Source: Auricularia sp. M13 | Lineage: Eukaryota; Basidiomycota; Agaricomycetes; Auriculariales; Auriculariaceae | Assembly: GCA_037042915.1 (NCBI GenBank) | Contig: CM073199.1 | Span: forward strand, 3,162,001-3,226,000 | DNA: 64,000 nt | Direction: 5' to 3' | In this document: positions 58,298-64,000 of the stretch, one piece after another | How positions within the stretch are numbered: position 1 is the stretch's first letter | Layout: every line of letters starts with the position of its first letter | Program-made: the position numbers and the translations under genes | The notes under the pieces: generated by a model | Seen by the model: the letters and a program-made list of their open reading frames with translations, nothing else | The model's database searches: none | What the model was told of the DNA's origin: nothing

Positions 58298-58990
58298 ATG
58301 GCTAACTACCAACCCGCTACACCATCCCCCCTTCGCCAGTTGCTTGATGACTCCGCGGCGGACCTAGCCACAATCTCCCATTTGCCCGTCGCTCCCCGGC
58401 TACAAAGAGAACAGGACAAGTGCGTCATGTTTCTCGTATGTACCGGCCTCGTTTCACTAAACATCGCGCTTGTACTTGCACAAGGTTGGTGGAGAAATTG
58501 CCGGACTACGAGGCGAAGAAAGGGAAGTTTAACCCTGTGGTTAGCGTCCTCATGCTCGGCGCGCGCAAGGACTTCAAGGGGAAGGTCAAGAGACACAATG
58601 AATGGGTGCACGTGCGTCTTAACTGCTTGTGCCATTGTGTCGTACTTATCGCACTCTCAGAGCCTCTCCGAGACCTACGGTCAAGCAGTACAGCGCCCTA
58701 GCCAGGCCGGTACGTTTGCGACTACATCGTCTCTCACGGACCCACGCTCCCACTTGACTCGAGGTCAGCCTATTTCATCCTTTTGCTCATCGTGACGGTC
58801 AAACTTGAATCTCACCATCAGCACACTCGCAGAGCAGCTCAAAGGCCTCGGCTTCCAGCCCCTCGGACCTGAAAAAATGGAGCTCGTCCGTGGGCGTCTG
58901 GTGCCCGTCGTGCACAGTCTGGACGGGCGCAGGGCCATCCGCCAGGAGGATGGTACCTACCAAGTCGATCCGGGATCCGGCTCTGAGTGA
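58298..58990 (+). CDS. Small hypothetical protein, four exons
   Basis: Exons 58298-58419, 58485-58611, 58702-58763 and 58822-58990 close in frame as 159 aa. No domain is recognised. The sequence is charged (LVEKLPDYEAKKGKFNPVVS, then RKDFKGKVKRHNEWVH) and ends GLGFQPLGPEKMELV and a Gly/Asp-rich tail. The acceptor of exon 3 (CCCTAG) was chosen because it leads into YVCDYIVSHGPTLPL and keeps phase; an alternative exon SLSETYGQAVQ lies just upstream in another frame. It is transcribed away from the kinase at 58106. Confidence 0.6.
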
Positions 58991-60593
58991 CAACCCTAGG
59001 GAGAAGAATTCTGTGTCCCCCGAGATGCTGGTTGAATGTAACAATGCCGTAGTCGAGCTGTAACAATAGCACGTTTCCCTGAGAGTCACAATGTGTCGCT
59101 CCGTTTTTGAAGCAGCTACAGCCTTCCGCCGAAGTGCGGGAACAGGAACAAGACCGTCCAAGTGTCGCATGCTCGTATCGTGTCACCGCCAGGCTGCGAT
59201 GCTCCAGCTGCACTAGTAGCAGGGTGCCGCAAAGCGCAAAATCGCAGCGAGGATGGCAAAACAGGTCATTTGGGGCTGCTGTGATTTTCACCCGAGGAAC
59301 TGCCAGTACGAGGACCCGATGTCAAGTGCGGACGAATCACGAAAGTACCAGTGAAGTCCGAAGTCGTCGCTGCTACGCGTCTCTTGCTCATATACGAGAG
59401 AGGGAGGGCCAAGCCACGCAGGGCGCGTGAGCTCGGCCGCTGGCCTCGGTCTGTCGAGCAGAGGAGATGATCGTGCTATTGTACACAGCACTGCGCAGTT
59501 GACCGACACCGCACTAGAAGGCAGTCGTCAAAGAATTGCAGACCTTACTCCCCGTCTTCCCGTCTTGCCACGGTATACAGGACTTGCACCCACCGGCGGT
59601 GGTGGCAGCCTCGCATCGTTATCAGGACGGTTGACCGATGCGGCAAGTGGTTCGTATTTGGCTCGCACGGCGTGCACGGGATGCTCTCGAGACTCGGCTG
59701 CACAATAGTAAGCAGACGCAGCAAGCCATTGCGCGTCGGAAGCAGCGTAGAGCGTAGATGTGGGTATGCTACGCAACTTGCACGGCAGGATCTCAGAAGG
59801 GCTTGCTGTTCGCGCAAATAACTTGCGCGGACGCACCAAACATGGTGCGTAGTATCGAGCAGTTCAACAGCCGCCCAGAACATGGTTCGTAGGCGCACGA
59901 CGCGCAGGACGCAGCGCAGGTCACGAAGAAAAAGAGCAGGGCAACATAATATTGAACACGCAGCAGCAGCAGTATGAAACGCGCAACGCACAGAAGCTGG
60001 AATACAGAGCGCACGACGTAAAGCGAGTAAGGAAAGCCCAGCCATCGAAAGGCGCCATCAGCCCTACACGCAGCCCGTTCCTTTGCAAAAATAACAAGGT
60101 AAGGGTGCCGCCGAACGGGCGAGGTCATCGCGGGTCCCCCATGAAGGCGGTCCACGCTCGTCTCGCTGCGGCGAGAGGATCATCATGCGGCGGGTTTGAA
60201 ACTGGAAGAATCGAGAGAAAAAACTTGCGTTGCTCCCGCTGGCGGGGTTATATACTGCCCCGCCGCGTTTCGAAGTCCGACCGAGACCTGGCCGCGGGGG
60301 CAAAGTGCGAAGAGAAGGCGACCCAAGAGAATTTACCTGTCCCTGGGCAGTGATTCAGAGGATTTAGAAAAGGCGAAAGGAGTGAAATTTAAATATTCTT
60401 TAATAGATTATAATCTTATTGACTGCGTTTTGTGACTGCAGCCAACTTTAACCGGACAGCTTCGGACAGGCTGCTCGATGCTCTTCGCGACCTTCGATTC
60501 AAAGTCGTGCAATGGTCCAAGAATTGAATTCCTGCGTGGCATCCACCGCGATTACAGCAGGTCCTTCCGATTCTTAGTCTTAGGACTTTGATT
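58991..60593. other. Non-coding stretch, no supported gene
   Basis: About 1.6 kb between convergent genes. No recognisable frame; an AT-rich patch lies at about 60385-60425. Confidence 0.5.
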
Positions 60594-62169
60594 CTACAGC
60601 TCCTCGTGCAACAGCGGCTCAAACAGCGGATCCTCCGCGAGCGGCGCCACAGGCTTCTCGTCCTCCTTTCTCTTCGGCTCGACGACCGTCTCGAGCCACG
60701 TCTTGAGCGCGTCGTTGAATGCCTGTGGGTTCTCCAGCTGCGGCCAATGCGACGAGTGCACCTGTAAACAGCTGGTGTCAGCGGTGCGTAGGAGGAAAAA
60801 AGGATAGCGCAAGCGCCCGAGAGGAGGGAAGGGAGGAAGGAAGGGGAGAGCTCGAGAGGAAGGAAGGAGGAGTACAGCCTGCGTGTACGCACAGAGTATG
60901 TGCTCAAATTGGGAAGGAAGTCGCGCGTGTGCAGCAGCTCCATCGCTTGTTCGGCTTTCACGACGGGGTCCTAGGCAAGGCGCAGGTTGTGAGTTGCTAG
61001 AAAGGCATGAGGAGGAAGCAATGCGCACGGAATCAGGGTAGATGAGGGCGACGGGCTCGTCGATTATCTTGCGGCCTGTCTTGGACGCGTACTCGTGGCC
61101 GCCTTGCCTGTTCTGCACGGCTCCATAAGCCAGCTGTCGCGCCAAGCTTCCAAAATGGGACTTACGCCTTTAGTATAGAACTGCAACGCTGAGCAAAATG
61201 TCAACATGCGATGCACAGCAAGAAGTAAGGCATGGAACGCACTCTTCTCAAAGCCCGAGTGCTCATATGCGTCCACAAGGTAATCCTCCTCCTTCTGGTT
61301 GAGGTACGGTATACGCTCATCCAGGTCCATGCCGTCGTACGCGCCAAGGAAGTCGTCGTCGCTCGTCAGGAAGCCCTCAGGTACCGGGTTGGCAATGCCG
61401 CGGTAAACGGCGCGCAGGGTGCGACGCGGGGCCTTGGCGAGCTCGAGCGCGGCGATGGGCGTCTGGCGCTCGAAGTAGAGCTGGTACGTCAGGTGCTTCA
61501 TGTGCTGCGCCAGCGTCGCCATCGGGACGTACTCGCCCACCGCTGGAATATACTACATCACGTCTTCTAATCAGCAGGAAGTCGTAACCTGAGGGTGAAT
61601 AAGAGCAGACTTACGGGGATGGTGCCGCTGGCCGCGCCGATAAAGTCGGGATACATCCTGAGCGTCTCGAGGCAGACCTGGCTGCCCCAGTCGTGGCCGA
61701 CACATGTGGCCTTTGACTTGACGCCGGCGTGTTTGAGGACGCAGACGAGGTCGTCGGCGAGGTCGCGCATCTGGCCGCTGCTCTGCTCGTCGCCGGGGTG
61801 GCCGCTCGCGCCGAATCCGCGCTGGTCGGGCAGGATGAGCCTGTAGCTGTCCTTGAACGCGTGCACCTGGTTCGCCCAGTTCGACCAGAGCCCGGGCCAG
61901 CCGTGCACGAAGAGCAGCGTGTGCGCCGCGCTCGGGTTGATGTCGACGTAGTCTGCAGCGAGAGCGAAGCGTTAGCGCAACGCTTAAGCAATTGGGCATG
62001 GGCAGCGCAGCGTACGAATGTCGATTTTGACGGTCTTGCCCGTCTCGCGGTTCAGCGCGTCACACCGGGCGACTTTGCGCGGGTACGACGCGGGGTCGAA
62101 GTCCGGGTCAAGGATGGACGCCCAGGCCGCCGTGGCCAGCGCCAGCAGCGCGAGAGCTCTACGCGACAT
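60594..62169 (-). CDS. Epoxide hydrolase, alpha/beta-hydrolase fold, secretory signal
   Basis: Seven exons (62169-62016, 61952-61615, 61552-61243, 61188-61166, 61133-61029, 60970-60893, 60761-60594) give 391 aa. A signal peptide is likely (MSRRALALLALATAAWAS). The oxyanion-hole motif is HGWPG (68-72), the nucleophile is Asp139 in GHDWGS, the acid is probably Asp311 in YPDSDP, and the base is His341 in SSHW. Lid tyrosines occur in LTYQLYF. These enzymes open epoxides to diols by way of a covalent ester intermediate. Cytosolic and secreted fungal forms are known. Between exons 4 and 5 the frame is kept only by a 32-nt intron (61134-61165, GTAAGT...ACAG). The last intron (131 nt) has a long pyrimidine tract. 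An eroded copy lies 10 kb away at 49850. Substrate unknown. Confidence 0.86.
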
Positions 62170-63299
62170 GGTGGTAGGTGAAGAAGAGCAGGTCCCGGAG
62201 TTCAGTGTGAGTTGATTTCGGAGAATGACGCGCACCGGGTCGGACAGGCGCAAGACGGGCGCTTGTATGATCTTCACGTGTCATAGCAAACGGAAGCGCT
62301 CAGGGATCCCGAAAACGCCTATACCTGTGAGCGGGCAACAGAATATCTTTACAGCAATATACAGTAGTCTCATTCAACGTTGAAAGTTTGTGTGCCAAAG
62401 ATCTCATAGCAACATAAGCACTACAAAATCACCGCAGCGTCGTCCAAGACACCAGGTATAATAGGCAAGGGATATCCTTCTGTAGAGAAACCTTGACAAG
62501 CCCTCGTCCCCAGCAGTTGCCATTTCATAGCATTTCACAGCTTAATCACGCCAAGGACGCAGCGTTCGAGCTTAAAGAGCAAGGCACGCGAGCGCAAAAG
62601 ACTCGCAATGCGTAAGGAAGAATTTAGAGGTCAGAATTTTACCTGCAGTTGCCATCGGAAGCGTTGAAGCCGAGGATGCACGGGATGCATCAATATTGAG
62701 GCGCTTTGGTGCCGTTGGTCACACTGAGGCGCGTTCAATATTAGAGGTGGTTATTATCCTCGCTCAAGCATAATCCGAGTCATTGCATATGGCACATTCT
62801 GTGGCCAGTTCGAAGTACTACAAGAGCTTCGCGCCGGCGGGAAAAAGGGACGGAACAACAGCGGAGTCCGAATTGCATGCATTGTCTCACTCGCAGCACC
62901 AGTTGACTGATGTCCAGACAAGAGCAGCCATCGGATCAGCACCCCGCCTATTGTGACTCGCCTGTGGTAGCTCTCAGGGACGCCGTGATGCTCTGCTCGG
63001 ACGCTGCCCTGCTACGGAACGAAGTCATTGCTCTGCATCGAGACCAGAGGACAATGCTAGGACCATGGTCCAAGCATGGCGCGATGCTCCGAAGCTGAGA
63101 CCTCCGACTGTCTGGCCGGCTTGTGGGCTTGCTTCTTGAGACACCGACGCCGAAGCTTGGGCCCACATGATATATTATGAGGCGCTGTGGGCCTTGCTCT
63201 TGTTGCATAAAGCTGAACAGCTTGTCTCGCTCCTCCCACCACCATCCCTGCTCTCCCCCTCATCTGTGCACCCCACCCAGCCCCCAGCGCCCACTCGCA
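62170..63299. other. Divergent intergenic region
   Basis: About 1.1 kb between the hydrolase (minus) and the gene starting at 63300 (plus). No supported frame; it holds both promoters. Confidence 0.6.
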
Positions 63300-64000
63300 A
63301 TGTCAGCAGCAGCGCCCCCACCGCCGCCCCCGCCCCCGCACAACAACAACAATAACCATCTCGGCAACAACCATCCCGGCGCGCCGACGCAGCAGATGCA
63401 GCTCAAGCGGCACGGCGGCGTGATCTTCGTCGACGACGGCCACGGCAACCTGGTCAACTTGGACCCGACGCAGCCGCGCACGCACTCGAACGTGCCGCAG
63501 CACCGCGAGCCGTACGAGCCCGCGCCGCCCACCTGGGCGGAGATCGAGCGCGAGGAGCTGCTCGAGCGTAGAGAGAGGGCTGAGCGCCGCCAGGCGGAGG
63601 CCGACCGGCGCGCCGCGCAGCAGCGCCATGCGCCGCTGTTCGCGAATACGCAGGCGCTTCTGCAGCAGCGCCAGCAGCAGCAGGCGAACACGGGCAGCAG
63701 CTCGAACGCGAACACGAACGCGAACCGCGATGCGCCGCCGCCCATCGTGCCCTTCAACTTCCCGCCGCCCCCGCCCCAGCCGCCGTCGCGCAACGCGCCC
63801 TCGCCCTCGCCCTCGCGCAAGCGCGACGCCGGCGAGTCGCCCCCGCCGCTCCAGCCCAAGTCGAAGCGCGTCAAGAAGGAGGAGCCCGCGACGCCCGCCA
63901 ACTCGCCCACGCGCGCCACGCACCAGGTTCGTCTCTGTTTCGTCTTACTGCTGTCTGCGGAGCTCGATGCTCACTTCGTTCGCTCCTGCAGCCCCCGCCC
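63300..64000 (+). CDS. Start of a Pro/Gln-rich basic protein, runs off the window
   Basis: Exon 1 (63300-63926) has an open frame of 209 codons from MSAAAPPPPPPPPHNNNNN; a GTTCGT donor follows and a CTGCAG acceptor at 63989-63991 leads into the next exon, which is cut by the window edge. The sequence has VIFVDDGHGNLVNLDP, then a long charged helix (WAEIEREELLERRERAERR), a Gln-rich run (LLQQRQQQQ), and a Pro/Ser stretch ending in a bipartite-type basic motif (KSKRVKKEE). No domain is recognised; a nuclear or RNA/chromatin-associated disordered protein is the best guess. Strong GC3 bias matches the coding exons of the regulators. Reading frames on the opposite strand of this exon are shadows. 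Confidence 0.78.
   Translation, partial: MSAAAPPPPPPPPHNNNNNHLGNNHPGAPTQQMQLKRHGGVIFVDDGHGNLVNLDPTQPRTHSNVPQHREPYEPAPPTWAEIEREELLERRERAERRQAEADRRAAQQRHAPLFANTQALLQQRQQQQANTGSSSNANTNANRDAPPPIVPFNFPPPPPQPPSRNAPSPSPSRKRDAGESPPPLQPKSKRVKKEEPATPANSPTRATHQVRLCFVLLLSAELDAHFVRSCSPR

Noticed and set aside
63260-63923. 219- and 206-codon minus-strand frames
   Set aside because: Both are shadows of the plus-strand Pro/Gln-rich first exon, which has a natural ATG, donor and acceptor.
1-64000. CRISPR arrays, bacterial operons, riboswitches
   Set aside because: Gene structure is eukaryotic throughout and no spaced direct-repeat array was seen.
1-64000. LTR retrotransposon, LINE or other reverse-transcriptase element
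   Set aside because: No reverse transcriptase, integrase or gag-like motif was recognised on either strand.

Overview
This window looks like nuclear DNA of a filamentous basidiomycete, most likely an Agaricomycete. Genes are dense with 45-90 nt spliceosomal introns, TATA boxes sit 70-120 bp upstream of several starts, and the families seen are typical of mushroom genomes: Zn2Cys6 regulators, F-box proteins, FunK1-like kinases, an allantoate-type MFS transporter and an epoxide hydrolase. There is no bacterial gene organisation. All exon models were built by eye from GT-AG or GC-AG signals plus phase agreement and paralogue comparison, and each complete model closes in frame unless stated.

Layout. 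0-6 kb: a short DNA-binding-only Zn2Cys6 paralogue (2455-3351) and a short-chain dehydrogenase with a GC-AG intron and one apparent frame break (5044-6060). 9.2-13.5 kb: a full-length Zn2Cys6 regulator on the minus strand. 13.9-21.7 kb: a transposon-rich block with a 298-bp hAT-like MITE (13921-14218), a 3.6-kb DNA-transposon-like unit with a 944-aa transposase-like gene bounded by 26-bp direct repeats (16665-20246), a tRNA-like relic, and a 175-bp mariner/pogo-like MITE (21484-21658). 23-30 kb: a GMC oxidoreductase fragment, a decayed F-box copy, two intact F-box genes and a hypothetical gene. 31.9-40.8 kb: a third and a fourth Zn2Cys6 regulator flanking a cysteine-rich two-span membrane protein. 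43.9-46.4 kb: a 20-exon MFS transporter. 47-56 kb: lineage-specific hypothetical genes, F-box debris and an eroded epoxide hydrolase copy. 56.7-62.2 kb: a kinase and a small gene sharing a 191-bp divergent promoter, then an intact epoxide hydrolase. 63.3 kb to the edge: the start of a proline- and glutamine-rich nuclear-type protein.

How the parts may work together. Four related Zn2Cys6 regulators, one lacking the middle homology region, lie in 40 kb with an SDR, a GMC remnant, two epoxide hydrolase copies and an MFS carrier. This may be a dispersed or eroding catabolic or secondary-metabolism neighbourhood, but there is no backbone synthase in the window and co-regulation is only an inference. 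Repeated gene birth and decay is directly visible: four regulators, three F-box copies (one intact), two epoxide hydrolases (one intact) and two copies of a hypothetical family (one frameshifted).
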